Source of the DNA: Alteriqipengyuania lutimaris
Lineage (GTDB): Bacteria > Pseudomonadota > Alphaproteobacteria > Sphingomonadales > Sphingomonadaceae
Assembly: GCF_003363135.1 (NCBI RefSeq)
Contig: NZ_QRBB01000001.1
Coordinates: forward strand, 1,710,501 to 1,774,500
Direction: 5' to 3'
DNA: 64,000 nt
A program made the position numbers and the translations under genes. The notes under the pieces are model-generated. The model ran no database searches. It was not told where the DNA came from and worked only from the letters and a program-made list of their open reading frames with translations. Below are positions 48,452 to 55,133 of this stretch, piece after piece. How positions within the stretch are numbered: the first letter of the stretch is position 1; each line of letters starts with the position of its first letter.

Positions 48452-49684
48452 TTATCGCCTCTGTACTGCGAACAGGGGCTCGAAAAGCCACTCGATCAGG
48501 GACTGTTCTTCGGTGATGATGCGGGCGGTCAGCGTCATTCCGGCGACGAGCGGCTCCTCGCGCCCGAAGGCGGTCACTTCGGTTGCATCCAGCGTGACGA
48601 CGACAGGATAGACCGATACGACCGCGCCGTTGGGCATCGTCTGGCTGACCGCACTGCCGGCGACCGTCGTCACCGTTCCCTCGACCGTGCCGAAGCGCTG
48701 GTAGGGGAAGGCATCGATCGCGAGGCGGACATTCTGGCCCGTTTTCACGAAACCGATGGCCTGGCTCGGCACGAGAAGCTCCGCCCGCAGTTTCGCGCCG
48801 TCCGGGATGACCGCCATGACCTGTGTCTGCGGGCCGACGCGCTGGCCGCTGCGCATGGTCAGTGCCGTGACCCTACCGGCGACGGGTGCGCTCAGCGCGT
48901 AAGAGCGTGCCCCTTCGTTGCCGGCCGCCTGCTGCGCCACCTGCGCACGCGATGCGGCGATGTTCGCCGCCTGGCTCTGCGCCTGGGCGGAGATGTTGGC
49001 GGAGGTGGTGGACAATTCGGCGAGCGTCGCCCGGCGCGCGGTGAGCGACTGGCGAAGCTGCGACAATTGCTGCTGCCGCGCCACGAGCGTGTCTTCCCGT
49101 GCACGAAGATCGGCCTGGCTGATGAAGCCGTCCTCCGCGACGCCTTGCGCTCTTTCGAGATCGGCTGCGGCCGAACCGACGAGGTTTTCCTGCAAGGCGA
49201 TCTGCGATTGCAGCTGCGATATCTCGGAGCGCAGCCCTGCGGCCTGGACCGCGATCTGGCTGCGCTGGGCGGATGCGGAGCGCTGCGCCGCCGTGAGCTG
49301 GGCGATCAGGCTCGCATCCTGCTGCGCGATCGCCTGCTGGGTCAGCGCGGCCGCCGATTCGCCGGTGGGACTGTCTTCCTCGGCGTTGATCGCGACGAGT
49401 GTGGCGCCTTCGTCGACCTGCTCGCCATCGGTGACGAAGATCTCGGTAATCGTGCCCGCACGCGTCGGGATGATGGCGGCCACGCCCTTGTCGGGCACGA
49501 TCACCCCGGTAACCGTTTCGACCCGCGAATAGGTGGCCAGCGACAGGAAGACGATCGCGGCGAGCAGCCCGCCGAATATCAAATAGCCGATCAGCTGCCA
49601 CGGCAGAGGGACCGCAATCGATACCTCGCCCGACAGGCGATCTTTCTTCTGGGTCAGGACTTCCGAACGAAATAGCGCCGACAT
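48452..49684 (-). CDS. HlyD-family periplasmic adaptor of the peptide exporter
   Basis: 410-residue membrane fusion protein. One N-terminal transmembrane helix (about 30-50, LIGYLIFGGLLAAIVFLSL), a biotinyl-lipoyl-like half (VIVPDKGVAAIIPTRAG...EGATLVAI), a long coiled-coil hairpin rich in Gln and Ala (about 110-250), then the beta-barrel domain. It links the ABC exporter to an outer-membrane channel, which is not encoded here. Ala/Gln-rich coiled coils are typical of CvaA/HlyD homologues. Confidence 0.92.
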   Translation of the reverse strand: MSALFRSEVLTQKKDRLSGEVSIAVPLPWQLIGYLIFGGLLAAIVFLSLATYSRVETVTGVIVPDKGVAAIIPTRAGTITEIFVTDGEQVDEGATLVAINAEEDSPTGESAAALTQQAIAQQDASLIAQLTAAQRSASAQRSQIAVQAAGLRSEISQLQSQIALQENLVGSAAADLERAQGVAEDGFISQADLRAREDTLVARQQQLSQLRQSLTARRATLAELSTTSANISAQAQSQAANIAASRAQVAQQAAGNEGARSYALSAPVAGRVTALTMRSGQRVGPQTQVMAVIPDGAKLRAELLVPSQAIGFVKTGQNVRLAIDAFPYQRFGTVEGTVTTVAGSAVSQTMPNGAVVSVYPVVVTLDATEVTAFGREEPLVAGMTLTARIITEEQSLIEWLFEPLFAVQRR

Positions 49685-49844
49685 GCGACCGGTCCGCTCC
49701 CCTCACAAATCAACGGTCCTAGCTTGTTGGTATCCCCTAGGCGCTCGCTCGGGTAAACCGTAATAGTGCAAGTGAGTTATAGGGGGTTGGCGGCCAACCG
49801 TGGAAACGCGCCTCGATCCCGAAGCTCCTATCCGGGGGATTCTT
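49685..49844 (-). promoter_or_regulatory. Upstream region of the exporter genes
   Basis: A 160-bp non-coding gap. The plus strand carries GTAATAGTGC (49760-49769), nine of ten bases matching one arm of the palindrome upstream of the Trp-rich precursor gene. The minus-strand text GCACTATTAC lies about 75 bp before the HlyD start. A promoter is likely here, but no convincing -35/-10 pair was seen. Confidence 0.35.
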
Positions 49845-50015
49845 TCAACGCCTCAGATAGCCCAATCCGATCGTGACACCCACGATGCACGCAGCGCAGA
49901 GGAGTGCGAGAACCAGCAGCGTCGGCTTCTCGCCGGCTCGCAGGGCATAGAAAAGCGCGACAGCCGAAAGAATTCCGCTAATGAGCAAGATTATTTGCCC
50001 TTTTTGTTCAATCAT
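49845..50015 (-). CDS. Small two-helix membrane protein, candidate immunity protein
   Basis: 56 residues from ATG 50015, which begins MIEQKGQ. Two hydrophobic helices (about 8-24 and 31-52) are joined by a short RAGEKP turn, with a C-terminal YLRR. Size, topology and position between a bacteriocin-like precursor and the exporter genes match immunity proteins of class II bacteriocin loci. No sequence family is recognised. An upstream in-frame ATG would add 18 basic residues that overlap the hairpin and is less likely. Confidence 0.6.
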   Translation of the reverse strand: MIEQKGQIILLISGILSAVALFYALRAGEKPTLLVLALLCAACIVGVTIGLGYLRR

Positions 50016-50040
50016 ATCACGCCCCCGATAAAGTCTTAGG

Positions 50041-50073
50041 GCTAGTGCCCCGCTTTTGTCGCGGGGCACTAGC
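50041..50073 (-). terminator. Hairpin after the Gly-rich precursor gene
   Basis: GCTAGTGCCCCGC (50041-50053) pairs perfectly with GCGGGGCACTAGC (50061-50073) around a 7-nt loop. There is no strong U tract on either side. It could be a partial terminator or an mRNA-processing barrier that keeps precursor expression above that of downstream genes. Confidence 0.6.
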
Positions 50074-50081
50074 GAAGAGGG

Positions 50082-50345
50082 TCAGCCGCCCGACGCCACA
50101 AACCAACCACCTGCGGTGAGGAAGCCGCCCACGGCGACCAAGCTGGCGCCGCCGGTGGGAACCGCAAGGCCAATCCCGACTGCAATGGTACCGATCGCCG
50201 CGAGCGTAACGCCCCTTGTAACGTTGCTGGCGCCCCCGCCATCGGGATTGTTACGGACGCCGCCGCCGACGAGATCGACTTCGTTGAAGTTGAGATCCTG
50301 GATCGGGCTTTGGGTACCGAGCTTGTTCTGATCGGGATTGGTCAT
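50082..50345 (-). CDS. Precursor peptide A: Gly-rich bacteriocin-like
   Basis: 87 residues. The leader ends DLNFNEVDLVGGG. Counting from the third Gly as -1, the C39 pattern fits (L -12, E -8, V -7, V -4, G -2, G -1), so cleavage after G29 is predicted. The 58-residue core begins VRNNPDGGG and then has two hydrophobic Gly/Ala-rich segments (VTLAAIGTIAVGIGLAV; ASLVAVGGFLTAGGW), each with GxxxG-like spacing typical of membrane-active class II bacteriocins. No Cys. The ribosome site AGGAATAG precedes ATG 50345. Confidence 0.75.
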   Translation of the reverse strand: MTNPDQNKLGTQSPIQDLNFNEVDLVGGGVRNNPDGGGASNVTRGVTLAAIGTIAVGIGLAVPTGGASLVAVGGFLTAGGWFVASGG

Positions 50346-50489
50346 TGTGTCTATTCCTGTTTTTGAATGCCGACGCGGGTTGTCGGCGAAATTTACCCGC
50401 GTTCCGCAGCACGATTGGGCGCGGCGGAAATTGCTGCTCGGCGGACGTGCGCCCTCGCGCCGAGAAAATCCTGTTTTCGGTTGTGCCGA

Positions 50490-50663
50490 TCAATCGGCGC
50501 TGAGGCTGTCGAAGGCATCCTCGGCGGCGCTTGCCAGCACGCCGGCTGCGAGTGCCTGGATTTCGTTCGCGCCGAGTGCCTTGGCCGCCTTGTAACCGGC
50601 CTCGAACCCGTCTTGGCCTGCGCCGCTCACCGACGAGATTTCTGCTTGGTTCAGCATTTTCAT
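50490..50663 (-). CDS. Precursor peptide B: Ala-rich helical
   Basis: 57 residues. The leader MKMLNQAEISSVSGA matches the consensus exactly (L -12, E -8, I -7, V -4, G -2, A -1; a Gly-Ala site). The 42-residue core starts GQDGFEAGYKAAKALG and is Ala-rich, acidic and predicted helical, with no Cys or Trp. Start ATG 50663 follows GGGGACG. It lies 102 bp after precursor C and 145 bp before precursor A. Confidence 0.7.
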   Translation of the reverse strand: MKMLNQAEISSVSGAGQDGFEAGYKAAKALGANEIQALAAGVLASAAEDAFDSLSAD

Positions 50664-50716
50664 AGTTCGTCCCCTGTCTTGTCTTGCATCCCCGCACTGC
50701 GAGGATCGATGGTCCT

Positions 50717-50755
50717 ACCCGGGCCGCGCGGCGGCAGCGCCGCGTCGGCCCGGGT
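50717..50755 (-). terminator. Strong hairpin after the PDPFPF-repeat gene
   Basis: On the minus strand ACCCGGGCCG-A-CGCGGCG pairs with CGCCGCG-CGGCCCGGGT around CTGC, 17 base pairs with one bulged A. It begins 10 bp past the stop of precursor C. There is no U tract, so an attenuator or 3'-end stabiliser is as likely as a terminator. Confidence 0.6.
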
Positions 50756-50764
50756 GCCCGGCGG

Positions 50765-50971
50765 TTACAGCTCCCAGGGCTGCGGGAAGGGGGTGGGGAA
50801 GGGGTCCGGGAACGGGAAAGGATCGGGGAACGGGAAGGGATCCGGGAAAGGGAAGGGGTCCGGGAACGGGAACGGATCGGGCGGGAAGCAGCCACCCGGT
50901 TGATCGGCGATTACGCCGCCCACGACCAGCTGCAACTCGGCGGTCGTGATCTCTACGATGCGATTTGTCAT
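50765..50971 (-). CDS. Precursor peptide C: PDPFPF-repeat peptide
   Basis: 68 residues. The leader MTNRIVEITTAELQLVVGG fits the C39 consensus (I -12, E -8, L -7, V -4, GG). The 49-residue core starts VIADQPGGCFP and then has four PDPFPF units, a fifth PDPFPT, and ends PFPQPWEL. It contains one Cys, right after a second GG, and no Lys or Arg. Codons differ between units at third positions (Asp GAT or GAC; Pro CCC, CCG or CCT; Phe almost always TTC), which suggests the protein sequence is what is kept. GAGGAGAG precedes ATG 50971. Confidence 0.8.
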   Translation of the reverse strand: MTNRIVEITTAELQLVVGGVIADQPGGCFPPDPFPFPDPFPFPDPFPFPDPFPFPDPFPTPFPQPWEL

Positions 50972-51226
50972 CTTGGCTCTCCTCATCGAACATGCGCCAG
51001 CATCGGGCTGACGTGACGAGGATCGCAAATCGCGAAGTTCCCACAATAAACCGGATGAGCTAGGATGAATTTGCTACCGCGACAGGGCGACCTTGTGCCG
51101 CGCTCCGTGGCATTCTGCGGCATCTATGGGCATGTATCCGGTTTGGCCCAAAAATAGTGGGCTTGTGCTATTGGAACCGGCACCCTCTTGCAGGCATGAT
51201 GGGCGTATTCGCAGGAGTATCGCAGG
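50972..51226. promoter_or_regulatory. Divergent control region between precursor C and the response regulator
   Basis: A 255-bp non-coding stretch from which the precursor genes (minus) and the LuxR-type gene (plus) diverge. It contains a small GCCCA/TGGGC hairpin (about 51146-51162) and AT-richer tracts near 51040-51075. No clear promoter hexamers or shared operator were seen. Confidence 0.4.
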
Positions 51227-51877
51227 TTGAGAATTCAACGGGACAATCTGGCAGCCCAGTCCTCCCGCACGATCGTGGCTGACGACCACCCGATTTTCAG
51301 GGAAGGCATCTCTTCGATCCTCAGGGATATCGATCCCTCGATCGAGGTCGATCAGGCAGGCTCGTTCGAAGAATTGCTGGAGGTCGCTTCGAACGGGGCC
51401 AGTCCGGCCCTTTTCCTGCTCGATCTGAACTTTCCCGGGATGGATGTCGATGCGGCGGTTCCGCTGCTGCGGCTGAAATTTCCACTGTCGTCGATCATCA
51501 TCATATCGATGGCGGATGACCGCCGCTCCACCGATCATATCATGGATGTCGGTGTCGACGGCTTCATCAGCAAGGCCGCGACCCAGCAGCAGATCCGCGA
51601 AGGGATTGCTGCGGTCATAGGCGGTGAATTCGTGAATGTGAGCGAGGCCGGCGGGCTTTCGATGACCAGCTCGGTGTCGCATTTCTCCGGCCTGACGCCG
51701 CGGCAGCTGGACGTGCTGCGCGGGATCGCGAAAGGTCGGTCGAACAAGCAGATTGCAGCCGACCTGGGCATTTCGCCCTTCACGGTCCGCATCCATGTTT
51801 CCGCGCTGCTGCGGGAGCTGAAGGTCGACAGTCGGACGGCAGCTGCCGCATTGGCGACGCGATACGGCGTCCATTGA
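51227..51877 (+). CDS. LuxR/NarL-type response regulator
   Basis: 216 residues from TTG 51227, with AGGAG 9 nt upstream. The receiver has the acidic pair D19-D20 (VADDHP), phospho-acceptor D66 (FLLDLNFPG) and Lys in ISKAA. The C-terminal LuxR HTH is LTPRQLDVLRGIAKGRSNKQIAADLGISPFTVRIHVSALL. It is encoded divergently from precursor C and adjacent to precursor D and the hybrid kinase, so it is the likely regulator of the peptide genes. Confidence 0.9.
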   Translation: MRIQRDNLAAQSSRTIVADDHPIFREGISSILRDIDPSIEVDQAGSFEELLEVASNGASPALFLLDLNFPGMDVDAAVPLLRLKFPLSSIIIISMADDRRSTDHIMDVGVDGFISKAATQQQIREGIAAVIGGEFVNVSEAGGLSMTSSVSHFSGLTPRQLDVLRGIAKGRSNKQIAADLGISPFTVRIHVSALLRELKVDSRTAAAALATRYGVH

Positions 51878-51879
51878 AA

Positions 51880-51901
51880 AAGGGCCGCTTTCGCGGCCCT
51901 T
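51880..51901. terminator. Bidirectional terminator hairpin
   Basis: AAGGGCCGC (51880-51888) pairs with GCGGCCCTT (51893-51901), tetraloop TTTC, 9 bp. A runs on the left and TTCTCGT on the right serve the convergent response-regulator and precursor D genes. Confidence 0.75.
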
Positions 51902-51907
51902 CTCGTG

Positions 51908-52078
51908 TTACGAAGCGTCGGGATCTTCGGTCGGAATTTCCGGCATGAGATCGGTCCAGCGCCCGGTGGTGATCCAGTCCCAGATTCCGTAATGCACGTC
52001 CTCAGCCATGGGCGCGCCGCCAGAGACGTTTTCAATTTCCTGTCCATCAAGAAGCTGGATTCCGGTAAAGTCGTTCAA
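51908..52078 (-). CDS. Precursor peptide D: Trp-rich acidic
   Basis: 56 residues from TTG 52078, chosen because AGGAG lies 7 nt upstream; an upstream ATG at 52153 would put the ribosome site and a palindrome inside the gene. The leader ends LDGQEIENVSGG (L -12, E -8, I -7, V -4, GG). The 35-residue core APMAEDVHYGIWDWITTGRW... has three Trp, is acidic at the end (PTEDPDAS), and lacks Cys. It is unlike the other three cores. Confidence 0.7.
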   Translation of the reverse strand: MNDFTGIQLLDGQEIENVSGGAPMAEDVHYGIWDWITTGRWTDLMPEIPTEDPDAS

Positions 52079-52102
52079 GATTAATCTCCTGTCCAAGGTG
52101 TG

Positions 52103-52116
52103 CGATTCGCGAATCG
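52103..52116. promoter_or_regulatory. 14-bp perfect palindrome upstream of precursor D
   Basis: CGATTCGCGAATCG is fully self-complementary and contains two overlapping-strand GANTC words. It lies 25 bp before the TTG start of precursor D, a position suited to an operator. Confidence 0.5.
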
Positions 52117-52149
52117 ACTTGAAATATTTGCTGATTTTGCGCGCCGAGT

Positions 52150-52173
52150 GCACTAATACAGATGTACTAGTGC
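52150..52173. promoter_or_regulatory. 24-bp imperfect palindrome upstream of precursor D
   Basis: GCACTAATAC (52150-52159), spacer AGAT, GTACTAGTGC (52164-52173); nine of ten positions are complementary. It sits between the hybrid-kinase stop and precursor D. One arm recurs upstream of the HlyD gene. A LuxR-type binding site is inferred. A weak terminator for the kinase gene is the alternative, but no U tract follows. Confidence 0.45.
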
Positions 52174-52183
52174 CGGAGAGAAA

Positions 52184-54388
52184 TTATCGGCGAACCGACA
52201 TGAGGGCGGATCTCAACTCGGCAGCTCTCAAGGGCTTGGACAAAATCAATCCTGCGTGTTCGGGGAGAGTGACGCGAATCTTCTCGGGATGATGTCCGGA
52301 AATCACGATGAGGATGGAGCCGGCGTCGTGTAGATGCGAAACTAGGCCACTCCATTTCGCAAGCGTCCGTCCGTCACTGAGGTCATAGTCGCTCAGGAGA
52401 ATATCGCAGTTCGGAATGCTCTCAGGAAGAGTGTCATAGGCTTCGACCTGGCAGCCCCATCGTTCCAGCAACCGCTGAGTCGAGATGCGCGTCTCGACGT
52501 CGTCCTCAATCAATACGATACGCACGCCCGACAGTGGCATGGGACGGATTGATGGGGGGGCAGTCCCTGTTTCACGAAGATCGGTAATGGCAAGACCTTC
52601 AATCGTCGCAGCAGTGCCGCGCCCTTCTTTCGACCTGAGTACGAAGCGCAGACCGAGCATCTCGGAAATGCGATTTACAATCGCCAGACCCAGACCCTTG
52701 TTATCGGAATGCCGTTCGCCTCTGCTCGCGATGCGATAGAACTCCTTCCGCACATGCAGCAGCTCATCTGCGGAAATTCCGCGACCATTATCGATCACTG
52801 CCAGGGTCACCTTGCCTGCATGACGTCGACACCCGACCAGTACCTTCTTTCCCGGCGCATATTTGATGGCGTTGGAAACGAGGTTTTGCAGTATGGTACC
52901 GATCAGCGCACGGTCGGTATGAATATGCAGATCCGAAGGGACGAACCGCAATTCGACGCTGGCCTGTTCGGCAGTCAGAGCATTCTGCCTGTCGAGATCG
53001 GCGAGCAGATCGTTCACTGCGACCGGCGCATTGCGAACCTTCAAGGTGCCGCTCTCGATTGCGGCAATGTCGAGCAGGGCGCGAAACATCCGGCTGGCGT
53101 TTTCGACCGACCACGAGATCTTCGAAACCATCAGCTGTTGATCGCGCGAAAGGTCCGTGTCCGCGAGGCGTTCGGCAAGCAGACCGATAGCGTGAATGGG
53201 CTGTCTCAGATCGTGGCTTGCTTGCGCGAGGAAACGCGATTTGGATTCCGCTGCGCTTCGGTATGTGCGCACCGCGTCCGCACCCCTCGTCCAGAGCCGC
53301 GTCAAAGCAAGCAGGAGCAGCAAGAAGATTGCGTGGGACGTCTGAAGGAAGATCAGGTGCGGTTCGAGAAACAGTGGGCTCACCGCAATGACCAGCATGG
53401 CCGCCAGAGCGACGACACGACCGTAGGGTCGGCGGATAAACAGCCAGATCAACGCCGCCATGAAGGCCAGAGCGAAGGACGGGAGCCAACCGATTGAGAC
53501 CGGCGGTCCGTCGCGCAGGGTCTGCGCTGCGAGGATCGTTGCAGCCGCTCGCGACGTATAGGGATCGAGCGGGGTCACGAGCGTGTCGCGGCTGGGTACA
53601 TCCACGAAACTGATGAGGACCCGTTTGCCTTCGAGCAGTTTCGGGTCGAAGTCTCCCGCCAGCAGGTCTCCGGCCGGGATCGCTGGAACGGTCGCGGGGT
53701 CGTATCGCAGATCGACATTGAAAGCGTTCAGCGCCACACCGTGGGAGCCTTCGGCCAACAGGGTGGCGAGTGAAGGGAAGAGCCCGTCTTCCATCCTTAC
53801 AGCAACGGGCGCATAGACCGGCGCTCCGAAAGTATGTTCCCTCAGAGCCATGACGGAAGGTGTGACCCGTCCGGCAATTTCCGGTTCGAGCCTGGAAGAC
53901 GTTTCGGCTAGTTTTCCCACAGCCGGTGGCGCAGAAGATCGCGAGAGCTGACCGACCTCCTCGGGCGTCAGATCGATCCGCCATACCGGGCGAAGGGGCA
54001 GTTCGGCCACGGCCTCGGCCAGCTGCTCGGCTCCCTCATCGGTATCTTCAGCGAAGTACTGGCTATCGACCAGGATCTGCTTGGGCTGGGCGTTTCCGAT
54101 AATCGCGAGCAAATCCGCCAAGTCGCTTTTGGTCCACGAGTTCGTGGGCTGCTGCTGCACCGTGTCAGTGTCGATCGCGACGATGACGGCGTCGCCGCGA
54201 TAGGCCTTCGGATTGGCCGCGGCGGTGACCGAGCGTTGGAGCCAGTCATAGGGTTCGAACGGTTCGACCGCGACGATGAAGATCGCCAGGAATGCGAAGA
54301 TCAGAAGTTCGCGCCGCGATGGCCTCCTCGAAAAGGAATTTCCGGCAACGATTCTTTGCATCGAGTTTCGTCGCTCCGCATTGGCCAT
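52184..54388 (-). CDS. CHASE2-domain hybrid histidine kinase
   Basis: 734 residues from ATG 54388 (TTG 54397 or ATG 54361 possible). One N-terminal transmembrane helix (about 28-42) is followed by a CHASE2 sensor (45-295, extracytoplasmic), three helices (300-365), HisKA with H392 (SHDLRQP), HATPase_c with VSNAIKY, DNGRGI and GLGLAIV, and a receiver with D667 (LLSDYDLSDG) and Lys in LSKPLR. It should sense a periplasmic or outside cue and signal to the LuxR-type regulator nearby. Confidence 0.9.
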   Translation of the reverse strand: MANAERRNSMQRIVAGNSFSRRPSRRELLIFAFLAIFIVAVEPFEPYDWLQRSVTAAANPKAYRGDAVIVAIDTDTVQQQPTNSWTKSDLADLLAIIGNAQPKQILVDSQYFAEDTDEGAEQLAEAVAELPLRPVWRIDLTPEEVGQLSRSSAPPAVGKLAETSSRLEPEIAGRVTPSVMALREHTFGAPVYAPVAVRMEDGLFPSLATLLAEGSHGVALNAFNVDLRYDPATVPAIPAGDLLAGDFDPKLLEGKRVLISFVDVPSRDTLVTPLDPYTSRAAATILAAQTLRDGPPVSIGWLPSFALAFMAALIWLFIRRPYGRVVALAAMLVIAVSPLFLEPHLIFLQTSHAIFLLLLLALTRLWTRGADAVRTYRSAAESKSRFLAQASHDLRQPIHAIGLLAERLADTDLSRDQQLMVSKISWSVENASRMFRALLDIAAIESGTLKVRNAPVAVNDLLADLDRQNALTAEQASVELRFVPSDLHIHTDRALIGTILQNLVSNAIKYAPGKKVLVGCRRHAGKVTLAVIDNGRGISADELLHVRKEFYRIASRGERHSDNKGLGLAIVNRISEMLGLRFVLRSKEGRGTAATIEGLAITDLRETGTAPPSIRPMPLSGVRIVLIEDDVETRISTQRLLERWGCQVEAYDTLPESIPNCDILLSDYDLSDGRTLAKWSGLVSHLHDAGSILIVISGHHPEKIRVTLPEHAGLILSKPLRAAELRSALMSVRR

Positions 54389-54576
54389 CAATGACAAGGA
54401 AGCCGGGGCTTACGATGACCGGTCCTTTTGTCCTAACCAATTCGGCGGCCATTGGTTCATCGCAGCTGCGGATTCGCGCCGACCTCCGCGCGCAACTTGC
54501 GGTTCGTCGTCTTGCGAAGACGCACCAGTGCCATCCCGGCCGGCAGCGGTTGCGCGTGAAGCGCGCGCGCCTTGCG

Positions 54577-54652
54577 TGGTGCCGGTTGCAGGAATCGAAC
54601 CCGCGACCTTCGGTTTACAAAACCGCTGCTCTACCAGCTGAGCTAAACCGGC
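54577..54652 (-). tRNA. tRNA-Thr (TGT anticodon)
   Basis: 76-nt cloverleaf with encoded CCA on the minus strand. The acceptor GCCGGTT pairs with AACCGGC, the D stem GCTC with GAGC, and the T stem GCGGG with CCTGC (one G-T). The anticodon loop TTTGTAA reads ACA. The outermost anticodon-stem pair (27-43) is a G-A mismatch. Confidence 0.93.
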
Positions 54653-54830
54653 CCGACGCGGGGGGCGCTTTGCGCGAAAACGGCGCCCGCGTCCAGCCCG
54701 TCGATGGCCCCTCCGACGCCCTCTTTAACACCCGTCGGGCGACGTTTGCCGTCGGACGGATGAGGACGGCTCATCTTTGGCAAAATCCTGCGCGCGTGGT
54801 ATGGTTAACATAGCAAGCTAGGAAGCCCAA

Positions 54831-55130
54831 TTGGACCAGAATCTGCGCACGCAACTCCAGTACGACGCCCGCAAGAAGTCGGTCGGGGCCGCCTATGTCC
54901 TGTGGTTCTTCCTCGGCTATTTCGGCGCGCACCCCTTCTATCTTGGCCACGTCAATTCGGGGCTGGTGCAGTTTGCGTTGCTAGCGCTCGGCTGGATCCC
55001 CGGCTTCGCAGGCTGGTTCGTGCTCGCCATCTGGTGGCTGGTCGACGCCTTCCTCATCCCCGGCCAGGCCGAACGGCGCAATCTCGCCATGCTCGAAAAG
55101 CTGGAGGCGGGCCTGCCGGTGGCGGCCTGA
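54831..55130 (+). CDS. TM2 domain membrane protein
   Basis: 99 residues, start TTG 54831 with AGGAAG 6 nt upstream. The TM2 pattern is KSVGAAYVLWFFLGYFGAHPFYLGHVNSG followed by a second helix (IPGFAGWFVLAIWWLVDAFLIPG) with the conserved Asp near the end. Two membrane helices joined by a short loop. The role of bacterial TM2 proteins is unknown. Confidence 0.85.
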   Translation: MDQNLRTQLQYDARKKSVGAAYVLWFFLGYFGAHPFYLGHVNSGLVQFALLALGWIPGFAGWFVLAIWWLVDAFLIPGQAERRNLAMLEKLEAGLPVAA

Positions 55131-55133
55131 TCG

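Noticed and set aside
50765..50900. Short tandem repeat that could suggest a CRISPR array
   Set aside because: Units are 18 bp, directly abutting with no spacers, and encode an in-frame hexapeptide repeat.
52079..52153. N-terminal extension of precursor D to an ATG at 52153
   Set aside because: It would place the AGGAG ribosome site and a perfect palindrome inside the gene and bury the leader; the TTG with SD is better supported.
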